Positions 24,979 through 33,598 of a stretch of 64,000 nucleotides of DNA are shown here, piece after piece. The translations under genes were made by a program, and so were the position numbers. The notes under the pieces are model-generated. The model was not told the origin of the DNA and did not search any database. It saw nothing but the letters and a program-made list of their open reading frames with translations. The first letter of the stretch is position 1, and every line of letters starts with the position of its first letter. This DNA is from Streptomyces mirabilis (GTDB taxonomy: Bacteria; Actinomycetota; Actinomycetes; Streptomycetales; Streptomycetaceae), in NCBI RefSeq assembly GCF_039503195.1, contig NZ_JBCJKP010000001.1, forward strand, positions 3,906,001 to 3,970,000, read 5' to 3'.

Positions 24979-26364
24979 ATGCCGACCTGCCCGAACGGAC
25001 ACCAGTCGGGTTCCGACGACTGGTGCGAGGTCTGCGGTCACCGCATGGCCGGTGCCGTGCCTCCGCCCCCTCCACCGCCGCCGCCCGCCGCCGGTTACGG
25101 CTATCCGCCGCCCGGCTCGCCCCCGCCGTCCGGTCCCGGGGGCCCGGGTGGACCCGGCGTCCCCGGTGGGCGCCCGCACCTGTCCGCCGTGCCCAATCCC
25201 GAGCCGGAGCTCTGCCCGCAGTGCCGTACGCCCCGTGAGGGCGGTGCGCCGTTCTGCGAGGAGTGCCGGTGGAACTTCCTGACGAACACGGCGACCTCGT
25301 ACACCCCGGCGGCGCCGCGTCCGCAGTCGCCCGCGCCCGGAATGCCCAATCCGGCGCTGCGCTTCCAGCAGCCTCCGCAGGGTCAGGGGCAGCCGGGCGG
25401 TCCCGCGACCGGTCCCGGTCACGACCCGTTCGACTACCAGAGCTCGCGGCCCTCGCAGATGAACCGCCCCGCGGAACCGATTCCGCCCTACGGGCAGGAC
25501 CCGTCGGGCTTCCGCGGCGACCCGTCCCGGCAAGGTAGTCCTTCCGGCCCCGGTGGTCCCGGTGGTCCCGGTGGCTTCGGCGGTCCTGGTCCTGGTCCCG
25601 GCGGCTTCGGTGCGGACCCGTCGCGTCCGGTTCCGCCGCCGCCCGGGCCCACGCCCGGCGGTCCCGGCGCCCCGCAGGCCTTCACCCAGCAGCCGGCCGC
25701 TCCCACCTTCCCGCAGCAGGGCCCGCCCGGGCCCGGCGGTCCGCAGTCCGGGGGCCCGTCCTTCGGTGGCGGTGAGGACGACTGGGTGATCTCCCCGCCG
25801 TCGGGCAATTCGCCCGGCGGACCGGGTGGCCCCGGCGGACGCCCCAGTGGTCCCGGTGGTCCCGGTGCGGGGCAGGGCGGCGGCTACGGCTATCCGCAGC
25901 CCGGCGCGACGCAGGCCCCGCCCGGCCCCGGTCCCGACTACCAGCAGCAGCGCCAGCCGCTGTCCTGGAGCGCGACGATCGGTCCCGACCGCGAGTACTT
26001 CATGGCGATGATGCAGCGCTCCGGCCCCGAGGCCGCGGGCCTGAACCTGCCCGCGTACTCACCGGAGCAGCAGCGCCCGCTCACCGGCAACCAGATGACG
26101 ATCGGCCGCCGTCGGCACTCCACCGGCGACACCCCCGACATCGACCTCTCGGTGCCCCCGGAGGACCCGGGCGTCTCGCACCAGCACGCGGTCCTGGTCC
26201 AGCAGCCGGACGGCAGCTGGGCGGTCGTCGACCAGAACTCGACCAACGGCACCACGGTCAACGGCGGCGAGGAGCCCATCCAGCCCTTCGTGCCGGTCCC
26301 GCTCCAGGACGGCGACCGGGTGCACGTCGGCGCCTGGACGACGATCACCATCAGGCGAGGCTGA
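24979..26364 (+). CDS. Zinc-ribbon, Pro/Gly-rich, FHA-domain protein
   Basis: The product has 461 residues. Zinc ribbons CPNG...CEVCG and CPQC...CEECR (within 1-95) are followed by about 250 residues of Pro/Gly repeats (GGPGGPGG type) and a C-terminal FHA domain (about 375-461). The FHA phosphothreonine-binding residues are present: the GRRRHS strand, SHQH and QNSTNGT. FHA proteins read phospho-Thr made by kinases such as PknG; GarA/OdhI is the known PknG partner. No GarA-type ETTS motif is visible, so this is a different reader. GGAGAGGGGG precedes ATG 24979. Confidence 0.88.
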   Translation: MPTCPNGHQSGSDDWCEVCGHRMAGAVPPPPPPPPPAAGYGYPPPGSPPPSGPGGPGGPGVPGGRPHLSAVPNPEPELCPQCRTPREGGAPFCEECRWNFLTNTATSYTPAAPRPQSPAPGMPNPALRFQQPPQGQGQPGGPATGPGHDPFDYQSSRPSQMNRPAEPIPPYGQDPSGFRGDPSRQGSPSGPGGPGGPGGFGGPGPGPGGFGADPSRPVPPPPGPTPGGPGAPQAFTQQPAAPTFPQQGPPGPGGPQSGGPSFGGGEDDWVISPPSGNSPGGPGGPGGRPSGPGGPGAGQGGGYGYPQPGATQAPPGPGPDYQQQRQPLSWSATIGPDREYFMAMMQRSGPEAAGLNLPAYSPEQQRPLTGNQMTIGRRRHSTGDTPDIDLSVPPEDPGVSHQHAVLVQQPDGSWAVVDQNSTNGTTVNGGEEPIQPFVPVPLQDGDRVHVGAWTTITIRRG

Positions 26365-26397
26365 CGGCGGAGGCCGCGACAGAAGTCACGGCCGGAG

Positions 26398-27381
26398 TCA
26401 CGGCAGCGGCCAGGCGTACGGCCCCTCGGGGTCGTCCAGCCACGCCCAGGCGTCCGCGCCGTCGACCGTGACCCCGTACCGCTCGCGCACGGGCCGGCTC
26501 TCGCGCTCCCACAGCTCGTACGCCTCGTACGGGTCGAGGCCGCTCCCTGCCAGGGTCAGCAGGAACCGGAACAGCTCGTCGCCGCGGGCCCGACGCGGCA
26601 GCTCGCGCAGGTCCTGCGGCTCCGACTCCTCGGGTCGGCTCGCGCCGCGCAGGGGCACGAAGTAGGCCGGCGTGTGCAGGAAGCGCCCCTCGGCGTGTTC
26701 GGCGTCCCGGACGCGCAGCGCGATCAGGCCGGTGGCCAGCGGCGCCAGGATGCGGGCGCCGGGACGGCACTGGGCGAGCCACGGCCGCGGGATCGAGATC
26801 AGCGTGCAGGTGGCGATGATCCGGTCGAAGGGGGCGCGCTCGGGGACCCCGCGGGCTCCGTCCCCGGTGACGACGGTCGGGTGGTACCCGGCGGCGGCCA
26901 GGTGCCGGCGCGCGGACTCGGTGATCTCCGGGTCGAGGTCGACCGTGGTCACCAGGCGGTCGCCGAGACGGTGGGCGAGCAGCGCCGCGTTGTAGCCGGT
27001 GCCGGCGCCGATCTCGAGGACGGCGTTCCCCTCCCGTACCTCCAGCGCGGTCAGCATCATCGCCATCAGCGACGGCTGGCTGCTGGAGGAGACCAACTCG
27101 CCGTCGCGCACCCGGGTGGCCAGCGGAGCGTCCGCGTAGGCGCCGCGCACCCAGCGCTCCCGGCTGCGCGGGTCGGGGTCCTCGCCCCACACCCGCTCGA
27201 AGCCGCCCACGGCACCGACGTAGTAGTACGGCACGAAGAGGTGGCGCGGGACCTCCTCGAACGCCGCCCGCCACACCGGGTCGGCGGCCCAGGCCCCACT
27301 CCGGTCGATCTCGCGCACCAGGGCGGCCCGCGCCAGGGCGGCGAGGTGGTCGAGGTCGTGATCGAGAGCGTGCGCGCTCAT
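26398..27381 (-). CDS. Protein-L-isoaspartate O-methyltransferase-like protein
   Basis: The product has 327 residues. The PCMT-type fold starts with VPRHLFVPYYYVG and SSSSQPSLMAMMLTALEV, then the SAM-binding motif I VLEIGAGTGYNAALLAH (about 120-136), VDLDPEI and GDGARGVPERAPFDRIIATC. The C-terminal ~100 residues extend beyond the classic enzyme, as in the actinobacterial long form. Classical members repair isoaspartyl residues; related long forms may modify other substrates, so the exact reaction is uncertain. The gene is convergent with the FHA gene (33 bp between stops). Confidence 0.82.
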   Translation of the reverse strand: MSAHALDHDLDHLAALARAALVREIDRSGAWAADPVWRAAFEEVPRHLFVPYYYVGAVGGFERVWGEDPDPRSRERWVRGAYADAPLATRVRDGELVSSSSQPSLMAMMLTALEVREGNAVLEIGAGTGYNAALLAHRLGDRLVTTVDLDPEITESARRHLAAAGYHPTVVTGDGARGVPERAPFDRIIATCTLISIPRPWLAQCRPGARILAPLATGLIALRVRDAEHAEGRFLHTPAYFVPLRGASRPEESEPQDLRELPRRARGDELFRFLLTLAGSGLDPYEAYELWERESRPVRERYGVTVDGADAWAWLDDPEGPYAWPLP

Positions 27382-27494
27382 ACCTCCACTGTGCGGCGGG
27401 ACGGGCCGCGAGGCGAGTGCCGCACCCGCCGGGCCGCTGGGCCGCTGGTCCTAAGCCTTGCGTCCTCGGTCACCCGGTCTGAGACGATGGTGAG

Positions 27495-27899
27495 GTGAAA
27501 GAGATTCGGCGCGGCACGCTTCAGGAGCAGACCTTCTACGAGCAGGTCGGCGGCGAGGAGACCTTCCGGCGCCTCGTGCATCGTTTCTACGAGGGAGTGG
27601 CCGAAGACCCGCTGCTGCGAGCCATGTACCCCGAGGAGGACCTGGGCCCGGCCGAGGAACGCTTCACGCTGTTCCTGATCCAGTACTGGGGCGGCCCGAC
27701 CACGTACAGCGACAACCGCGGTCACCCCCGGCTGCGGATGCGGCACGCCCCGTTCGCCGTCGACCAGGCGGCACACGATGCCTGGCTGGCGCACATGCGG
27801 GTGGCCGTCGACGAACTCGGCCTCTCCGAGGAGCACGAGCACACGCTGTGGAACTACCTGACGTACGCGGCGGCGTCGATGATCAACACGGCCGGCTGA
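27495..27899 (+). CDS. glbO: Group II truncated haemoglobin (HbO type)
   Basis: The product has 134 residues. The 2-on-2 globin pattern is present: TFYEQVGGEETFRRLVHRFY, the CD region IQYWGGPTTYS, the proximal His in RMRHAPF and Trp G8 in HDAWLAHM. These haem proteins bind O2 and probably handle O2/NO chemistry or peroxide. It starts at GTG 27495 and is divergent from the PCMT-like gene, sharing a 113-bp upstream region. Confidence 0.92.
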   Translation: MKEIRRGTLQEQTFYEQVGGEETFRRLVHRFYEGVAEDPLLRAMYPEEDLGPAEERFTLFLIQYWGGPTTYSDNRGHPRLRMRHAPFAVDQAAHDAWLAHMRVAVDELGLSEEHEHTLWNYLTYAAASMINTAG

Positions 27900-27917
27900 G
27901 AGCGGTCGGGGGCCGGG

Positions 27918-28015
27918 GGATCGAGCCGGTCGCGGCCCGGGGAAGATCGGGCCGATCGGAGCCAGGGGGATCGAGTCGATCGGGGCCGGGAGGATCGAGT
28001 CGATCGGGGCCGGGC
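27918..28015. repeat. 24-bp tandem repeat in a convergent intergenic region
   Basis: Four head-to-tail units start near 27918, 27945, 27968 and 27992. The last two are identical over 23 bases (GGATCGAGTCGATCGGGGCC, then GGG); the first two are diverged. Each unit contains short palindromes (TCGAGTCGA, CGATCG). It lies between the converging stops of the globin and the following minus-strand gene. Confidence 0.85.
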
Positions 28016-28038
28016 AATCCCTCGCTCGAAGACGGGGA

Positions 28039-28734
28039 TCAGCGGACGCTGACGTCCAGTGCCCCGAGTCCCGCCCTGCGGACGGCGATCGATCCGTAGG
28101 GCGTACGCAGCCGCAGCCACGCCCCGGACGAGTACAGCCCCAACGGACTCTCGCCCGGGTCGGCCTGACGCACCGGCAGCAGGAAACCGAGCGACTGCGC
28201 CGCGTGCACGGCCCGCACCTGAAGGCCGGTGTCACCGATCGGCCGGGACCAGATCTCCCGTCCTATGCGGTCGAGTTCGGCGCGGGTACGGGCCTCGGGC
28301 GCCAACTCCCTTGTACGGGAGCGGAATTCGGCGACTGCGGTGGCGACCATCGCGCGTACGGCATCCGGACCGGGCAGTCCCGGCTCCGGCTGCCAGCCTC
28401 CGCGGGGCGGGAGGACCCCGGCCCACGGCGGTCCGGTGACGGCCCCGGGAACGCTGACGGTGGCCGCCGACTCGTCGATGGACTCCAGGAGTTCACCGGC
28501 GGAGACGGTCACGTCGAGGGTGACGTCGAGACCGTTCTCGTACGGCTTGGCGAGCCGCGCCGTACGGATCGCGAGGACCTCGAACGACGGCGGCCGGCCG
28601 AAGACCGCGAGCGCGGTGCCGGACGCCTGGAGGCGTACGGCGGCGGCGCGGTCGTAGTGGATCAGCCGGGCGAGGAAGGCGGCGAGGTCCGCCGCCTCCC
28701 CGTCGTCGGTGAGGTGCAGCGCGGTCACGGTCAT
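28039..28734 (-). CDS. Conserved-looking hypothetical protein (231 aa)
   Basis: No family is recognised. It is a soluble alpha/beta protein with a compact N-terminal part (LHLTDDGEAADLAAFLARLI, FEVLAIRTARLAKPYENGLD) and a central helix (VRAMVATAVAEFRSRTRELA). There is no signal or membrane segment. The ATG at 28734 overlaps the stop of the upstream thioesterase gene (ATGA), so it is co-translated with it, and both follow ettA. Confidence 0.72.
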   Translation of the reverse strand: MTVTALHLTDDGEAADLAAFLARLIHYDRAAAVRLQASGTALAVFGRPPSFEVLAIRTARLAKPYENGLDVTLDVTVSAGELLESIDESAATVSVPGAVTGPPWAGVLPPRGGWQPEPGLPGPDAVRAMVATAVAEFRSRTRELAPEARTRAELDRIGREIWSRPIGDTGLQVRAVHAAQSLGFLLPVRQADPGESPLGLYSSGAWLRLRTPYGSIAVRRAGLGALDVSVR

Positions 28735-29144
28735 GCCGCGACGGCCTCGTCAGCCTGGTCGTCCCGGTACTCCTCCAGGAACTCGCGCTCCTCGGCGGTG
28801 AGGCGGCGCGGGCGCTGGGCCTCGAAGTCGAACGGCACGACCACGGTCGCGGCCCGGACGTAGAGCTGGTCCGCGTCCTTGACCTCGTACGTGATCGTGA
28901 ACGCCGCGGCCCTTATCTGGGTGATCCACAGCTCGATGTCCACCGGCTCGCGCCGGTGGACGAGCTGCCGCTTGTAGTCGATCTCGTGGCGCGCCACCAC
29001 GGACCCCTGCTTGAACTGCTTGTCCGGGCGGGTCAGGAAGTCGATACGTGCTTCCTCCAGGTAGCGGAGGAAGACCGCGTTGTTGACGTGGCCGTACGCG
29101 TCCATGTCCGCCCAGCGCAGCGGGCAGCGGTAGATGTGCCGCAA
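28731..29144 (-). CDS. Acyl-CoA thioesterase, hot-dog fold (4HBT family)
   Basis: The product has 137 residues. The 4-hydroxybenzoyl-CoA thioesterase signature is clear: LRWADMDAYGHVNNAVFLRY (catalytic Asp in DMDAYGH), then EEARIDFL. The only start that fits the family is TTG 29144, because a stop (the TGA of ettA) lies three codons upstream in the same frame. It hydrolyses acyl-CoA; the substrate is unknown. The gene lies six bases after ettA and overlaps the next gene by four bases. Confidence 0.88.
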   Translation of the reverse strand: MRHIYRCPLRWADMDAYGHVNNAVFLRYLEEARIDFLTRPDKQFKQGSVVARHEIDYKRQLVHRREPVDIELWITQIRAAAFTITYEVKDADQLYVRAATVVVPFDFEAQRPRRLTAEEREFLEEYRDDQADEAVAA

Positions 29145-29150
29145 GATCGA

Positions 29151-30815
29151 TCAGCCCCGGGTCAGCTTCTTGTAGGTGGCACGGTGCGGGCGCGCGGCGT
29201 CCGCGCCGAGGCGCTCGATCTTGTTCTTCTCGTACGACTCGAAGTTCCCCTCGAACCAGAACCACTTCGAGTCACCCTCGTAGGCGAGGATGTGCGTCGC
29301 GACCCGGTCCAGGAACCAGCGGTCGTGGGAGACGACCACGGCCGCACCCGGGAACTCCAGCAGCGCGTTCTCGAGCGAGGACAGCGTCTCGACGTCGAGG
29401 TCGTTGGTCGGCTCGTCGAGGAGCAGCAGGTTGCCGCCCTGCTTGAGGGTGAGGGCGAGGTTGAGCCGGTTGCGCTCACCACCGGAGAGGACGCCGGCCG
29501 GCTTCTGCTGGTCGGGGCCCTTGAAGCCGAAGGCGGAGACGTACGCGCGCGACGGCATCTCGACCTGGCCCACGTTGATGTAGTCCAGCTCGTCCGAGAC
29601 GACGGCCCACAGCGACTTCTTCGGGTCGATGTTCTCGCGGCTCTGGTCGACGTACGAGATCTTGACGGTCTCGCCGACCTTGATCGTGCCGGAGTCCGGC
29701 GTCTCGAGTCCCTGGATCATCTTGAAGAGCGTGGTCTTGCCGGCGCCGTTCGGGCCGATGACGCCGACGATCCCGTTGCGCGGCAGCGTGAAGGAGAGGT
29801 CGTCGATGAGGACCTTCTCCCCGAAGGCCTTGGAGAGGTTGTTGACCTCGACGACGATGGAGCCCAGACGCGGGCCCGGCGGGATCTGGATCTCCTCGAA
29901 GTCCAGCTTCCGCATCTTGTCGGCCTCGGCCGCCATCTCCTCGTAGCGGGACAGACGCGCCTTGGACTTGGCCTGACGCCCCTTGGCGTTCGACCGCACC
30001 CACTCGAGCTCTTCCTTGAGTCGCTTCGCCCGCTTGGCGTCCTTCTGGCCCTCGACCTTGAGGCGGGAGGCCTTCTTGTCGAGGTACGTGGAGTAGTTGC
30101 CCTCGTAGGGGTGCGCGCGACCACGGTCGAGCTCGAGGATCCACTCGGCGACGTTGTCGAGGAAGTACCGGTCGTGGGTGACGGCGACGACGGTGCCGGG
30201 GTACTTCGCGAGGTGCTGCTCCAGCCACTGCACGGACTCGGCGTCCAGGTGGTTGGTGGGCTCGTCGAGGAGCAGCAGGTCGGGCGCCTCGATCAGCAGC
30301 TTGCACAGCGCGACGCGGCGCTTCTCACCACCGGAGAGGTTGGTGACCGGCCAGTCGCCGGGCGGGCAGCCCAGGGCGTCCATGGCCTGCTCCAGCTGGG
30401 CGTCCAGGTCCCACGCGTTGGCGTGGTCCAGGTCCTCCTGGAGCTTGCCCATCTCGTCCAGCAGCGCGTCCGAGTAGTCGGTCGCCATCAGCTCGGCGAC
30501 CTCGTTGAAGCGCTTGAGCTTGCCCATGATCTCGGCGGCACCGTCCTGGACGTTCTCCAGGACGGTCTTGGACTCGTCGAGCGGGGGCTCCTGCAGCAGC
30601 ATCCCGACGCTGTAGCCGGGCGACAGGAACGCGTCACCGTTGGAGGGCTGCTCGAGCCCCGCCATGATCTTGAGAACGGTGGACTTACCAGCACCGTTCG
30701 GACCGACCACACCGATCTTCGCACCCGGCAGGAAGCTCAAGGTGACGTCGTCGAGAATCACCTTGTCGCCGTGCGCCTTGCGCGTCTTGCGCATGGTGTA
30801 AATGAACTCAGCCAA
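29151..30815 (-). CDS. ettA: ABC-F ATPase EttA (energy-dependent translational throttle)
   Basis: The product has 554 residues from TTG 30815, the same length as E. coli EttA and the same N-terminus (AEFIYTMRKTRK against AQFVYTM). The open frame upstream to 31232 is not family sequence. Two ABC domains: Walker A GPNGAGKST (first) and GPNGAGKTT (second), signatures LSGGEKRR and LSGGERNR, Walker B LLLLDEPTNHLD and LLLLDEPTNDLD. Between them lies the arm/linker rich in Lys/Arg/Glu (about 245-310). EttA sits in the ribosomal E site and tunes elongation to the ATP/ADP ratio. There are no transmembrane segments. Confidence 0.94.
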   Translation of the reverse strand: MAEFIYTMRKTRKAHGDKVILDDVTLSFLPGAKIGVVGPNGAGKSTVLKIMAGLEQPSNGDAFLSPGYSVGMLLQEPPLDESKTVLENVQDGAAEIMGKLKRFNEVAELMATDYSDALLDEMGKLQEDLDHANAWDLDAQLEQAMDALGCPPGDWPVTNLSGGEKRRVALCKLLIEAPDLLLLDEPTNHLDAESVQWLEQHLAKYPGTVVAVTHDRYFLDNVAEWILELDRGRAHPYEGNYSTYLDKKASRLKVEGQKDAKRAKRLKEELEWVRSNAKGRQAKSKARLSRYEEMAAEADKMRKLDFEEIQIPPGPRLGSIVVEVNNLSKAFGEKVLIDDLSFTLPRNGIVGVIGPNGAGKTTLFKMIQGLETPDSGTIKVGETVKISYVDQSRENIDPKKSLWAVVSDELDYINVGQVEMPSRAYVSAFGFKGPDQQKPAGVLSGGERNRLNLALTLKQGGNLLLLDEPTNDLDVETLSSLENALLEFPGAAVVVSHDRWFLDRVATHILAYEGDSKWFWFEGNFESYEKNKIERLGADAARPHRATYKKLTRG

Positions 30816-31336
30816 GAGAAACCGTCCGGACGCTTGAAATCGGCAGTGGGCAGATACACCCCATCTTGCCTGACCGCCACCCCTGGGGGGAAACCCGTTC
30901 GGCCGGGGGGCCGTGACCTGGCCTTTCACCGACCGCCTCGGTAGCTGTCCTGTCACTGGTTGTCGTCGCCGGTCACTGCCGAGCGACCTCGCACGGCCCA
31001 GGAACCTGGGAACGGCCCAGAGATGATCACTCGTCGGTCGTCGTCCGGACAGAAACGGCGTCACCTGTCGGCACTCCGGGGCCCGTGGGCACCGTGTGGG
31101 GGCGGCATCGAATGCGCCTCCCCCGTCGATGGCGGCGACCGGCGTCGGGACCGTCCTTGGGGTGATCGCAGTCATGACCGCGTCATGCGCCCCCCAAACT
31201 CCGCCGTTCGAGTGGATCAAGCCTCCACGCAATGGAGTCCGTGCGCTTGTTGATCATGCTCCCTCTAGCGTGAAGTTGCGCATCGGCCCCTGCCGTGCCG
31301 CCCCAACTCCCCCGGTCACCAAGCGAGGTCGCACCC
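30816..31336. other. Divergent intergenic region between ettA and the secreted-protein pair
   Basis: About 520 bp with no supported gene. It must hold the ettA promoter (minus strand) and the promoter of the secreted pair (plus strand), but I see no convincing -35/-10 pair. The DNA near 31190-31270 is less GC-rich. Confidence 0.5.
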
Positions 31337-31864
31337 ATGAGAATTCGTAGCGTCATCAGCCCCTTGATCGCCGGAGCGGCGGTGGCAGTGCTGGCATCCC
31401 CGACGCCGGCTTCGGCGGCGGACACGCCGGTGACCGTCCAGGTCTCGTCAGGGACGCTCGACATCAGTGTCCCGGCGGGTCCCGTAAACCTCGGCACCGT
31501 CGGCGTGAGCGGCAGTCCGCAGTCGGTCTCCAGCCAGCTGGGCAACGTCACGGTGACCGACGGTCGAGGCGGCACCGCGGGCTGGACCGCCACGGCAAGC
31601 GCGGTCGACTTCACCGGCCCTCAGAACATCTCCGTATCCGCTCCCGGCTCCAGCAGTTACACCACACCGTCGGCCTCGGTCAGCGGCACCGCCACTGTCA
31701 CCGCGAGCGACTTGAACCCGCTCTATCCCCCCGGCCCCGTCCAGGTGGCCACCGGCGTGAGCGGCATCAACTCGGCCACCTGGAACCCGACGATCCATCT
31801 CACCATCCCCGCGAACGCGCTGGCGGGAACGTACAACTCGACGATCACTCACTCCGTCGCCTGA
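31337..31864 (+). CDS. Secreted WxL-like surface protein
   Basis: The product has 175 residues from ATG 31337 (GAGG upstream). The signal peptide spans about 1-27 (cleavage near SASA/AD). The mature chain is Thr/Ser/Val/Gly-rich beta sandwich with a central GGTAGWTATASAVDF and a C-terminal ATWNPTIHLTIPANALAGTY. This recalls the second half of WxL domains, which bind peptidoglycan non-covalently in Firmicutes; the WxL tripeptide itself is not exact. The next gene encodes a DUF916-like partner, the usual companion of WxL proteins. Confidence 0.72.
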   Translation: MRIRSVISPLIAGAAVAVLASPTPASAADTPVTVQVSSGTLDISVPAGPVNLGTVGVSGSPQSVSSQLGNVTVTDGRGGTAGWTATASAVDFTGPQNISVSAPGSSSYTTPSASVSGTATVTASDLNPLYPPGPVQVATGVSGINSATWNPTIHLTIPANALAGTYNSTITHSVA

Positions 31865-31908
31865 GACCTCGTACGTCCTTACCGCAAAAAAGGAAACCGT
31901 AAAGCCCT

Positions 31909-32940
31909 GTGCCCAGGTTCTTCTCCCTTGCGGTGCTCTTGGCCACGGCGCTTGCCGTGGCCACCGGCACCGCTTCGGCCACATCCCTCGTATCGGACCC
32001 GGTACAGCGACCGAACCCCCCGGACGCCGTGGGAATTCGGCTCGTCGATGTCCCCGCCGACCTCATCAAAGACCCACGGGCACGGCAGTACATCGTCGAC
32101 AGCCTGAAACCCGGTGTCACCGTCAGGCGGCGCATCGAGGTGTCGAACAAGTCGGCCGACGCCTTGCATGTCGCGGTCTACCCCGGCGCCGCCGATATCC
32201 GCCGGGGTTCCTTCGTCGGTGCTGCCGGCAACACCGGTAACGAGCTCACCACCTGGATCAAGCCCGGTCAGCTGAGCCTGGACATCCCCGCTCACTCCAG
32301 AGCCCGTGACACCGTGACCATCGCCATTCCGAAGGACGCTGCCCCCGGCGAGCGATACGGCGTGGTGTGGGCGCAGGTCAGCGGTCGCGACCTGGGCAGC
32401 GGCATCACCTTGGTCAGCCGCACCGGAATCCGGCTCTACCTCTCAGTGGGCGGCAACAATCCCCCGCGTGCCCGCTTCACGGTGGACGACATGACGGCTG
32501 GGCGTGATGCCAGTGGGCGCGCCGTCGTACACGCCAAGGTCCACAACACCGGTGGCCGCGCTCTGGACCTCACCGGCGCCCTGAAGATGTCCCAGGTATC
32601 CGGAAGCATCAGCGCCGGGCCCTACCCGGTCGACTCCGGAAAGAGCTTGGCGCCCGGCCAGTCCACGTCGGTGAACGTCATCGTGACCGATCAGGTCACG
32701 GACGGCCCGTGGGACGTCTCCCTCACGTTGAAAAGCGGGTTGTTGGAGGTGACGCATGAAGCTCGGATCACCTTCCCGAAGGGGCCGGGCATGGCCGCGG
32801 CAGTCCTTTCGCATCCTGATCAGCAAAGCCCGCTGAACTGGAGAATCATCTCGGCATCGATGGCTCTGGTCCTCATGCTTTTCGCCACGCTCGCGATCAT
32901 CCGTCCTTATCGGCGCAGCGCCAGAGGCGATGATTCCTGA
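31909..32940 (+). CDS. DUF916-like (WxL partner) secreted protein with C-terminal membrane anchor
   Basis: The product has 343 residues. The signal peptide spans about 1-24. Immunoglobulin-like domains follow: one with GVRLVDVP-type start, RRRIEVSNKSADALHVAVYPG and APGERYGVVWAQVSG, and a second with VVHAKVHNTGGRALDLTGAL. A transmembrane helix near 305-325 (IISASMALVLMLFATLAII) ends in a short basic tail. This architecture matches DUF916/DUF3324-type cell-surface proteins paired with WxL proteins. GTG 31909 follows an AAGGAAA site at long spacing. Confidence 0.75.
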   Translation: MPRFFSLAVLLATALAVATGTASATSLVSDPVQRPNPPDAVGIRLVDVPADLIKDPRARQYIVDSLKPGVTVRRRIEVSNKSADALHVAVYPGAADIRRGSFVGAAGNTGNELTTWIKPGQLSLDIPAHSRARDTVTIAIPKDAAPGERYGVVWAQVSGRDLGSGITLVSRTGIRLYLSVGGNNPPRARFTVDDMTAGRDASGRAVVHAKVHNTGGRALDLTGALKMSQVSGSISAGPYPVDSGKSLAPGQSTSVNVIVTDQVTDGPWDVSLTLKSGLLEVTHEARITFPKGPGMAAAVLSHPDQQSPLNWRIISASMALVLMLFATLAIIRPYRRSARGDDS

Positions 32941-33137
32941 GCCTCGCGGAGCACGACCGCGCCGACAGCCGGCCTGTCACTGGTTCAACGGGCTTGGCAC
33001 AGGCGGTTCGTAGTCGTTCGATCACTCCTTGTCGCCACCGGGCGTCATCCCGTGCGGAGTCGGGGGAAGAAGCACACTCTGGTAGTAGGGGCCGAGGCCC
33101 GTATCAGGGACCGGGGCCCGCCTCGGAGGTGATCGCA

Positions 33138-33446
33138 ATGACACAGATGACACAGTCGCAACCGGCCGCCGCGCAGGCACGGACCGCGGTCGGCTGGCAC
33201 GTCGAGATCGAGTTCGAGGAGGACGACCACCGCACCCGCGCCGCCGCTCTCCTCCGGCTCCCCGACGGGAACGAGGTACGCGCTCACGGGTACGCCAGCC
33301 GCCACCCCTCCGACTCCAACCAGCCGAGAGTCGGCGAGGAGGTCGCGGGCGCGCGGGCGCTCAACGAACTGGCGATGAAGCTGTTGACCAAGGCGCACGA
33401 CGAGATCGACGAGGCGTCGGGAAGGACCTCGCATCCGCTGAGGTGA
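33138..33446 (+). CDS. DUF1876 family protein
   Basis: The product has 102 residues from ATG 33138, with GGAGGTGA at good spacing. The family pattern is clear: WHVEIEFEEDDHRTRAAALL, then GYASRHPSDSNQPRVGEEVA, then ARALNELAMKLL. It is a small soluble protein common in actinobacteria; the function is unknown to me, and the fold is related to double-stranded-RNA-binding-like alpha/beta proteins. It stands alone. Confidence 0.88.
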   Translation: MTQMTQSQPAAAQARTAVGWHVEIEFEEDDHRTRAAALLRLPDGNEVRAHGYASRHPSDSNQPRVGEEVAGARALNELAMKLLTKAHDEIDEASGRTSHPLR

Positions 33447-33598
33447 GCCACCTCTCGTAACGGCTGAGGTGAGCCTTCGCGACAGGGGCGGGGTGGGGCC
33501 GGCAGGAGTGGCGTGTGGCCGACCAGGGCAGTGTGGGCCTGGCGCATGCTGTTCTCAGCGATCCGGTCCGCATCCCCGTCCCACCCCGAAGGACGCCC

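Noticed and set aside
25540..25870. GGTCCC-type tandem repeats as a possible CRISPR or minisatellite
   Set aside because: They are in frame and encode the Pro/Gly-rich linker of the FHA protein; there are no spacers or conserved repeat length.
28956..30944. Long plus-strand open frame (662 codons) antisense to ettA
   Set aside because: It is the complementary shadow of the ABC-F gene in GC-rich DNA. The product is a Val/Gly/Asp/Arg-rich string with no motif, while the minus strand has two complete ABC domains.
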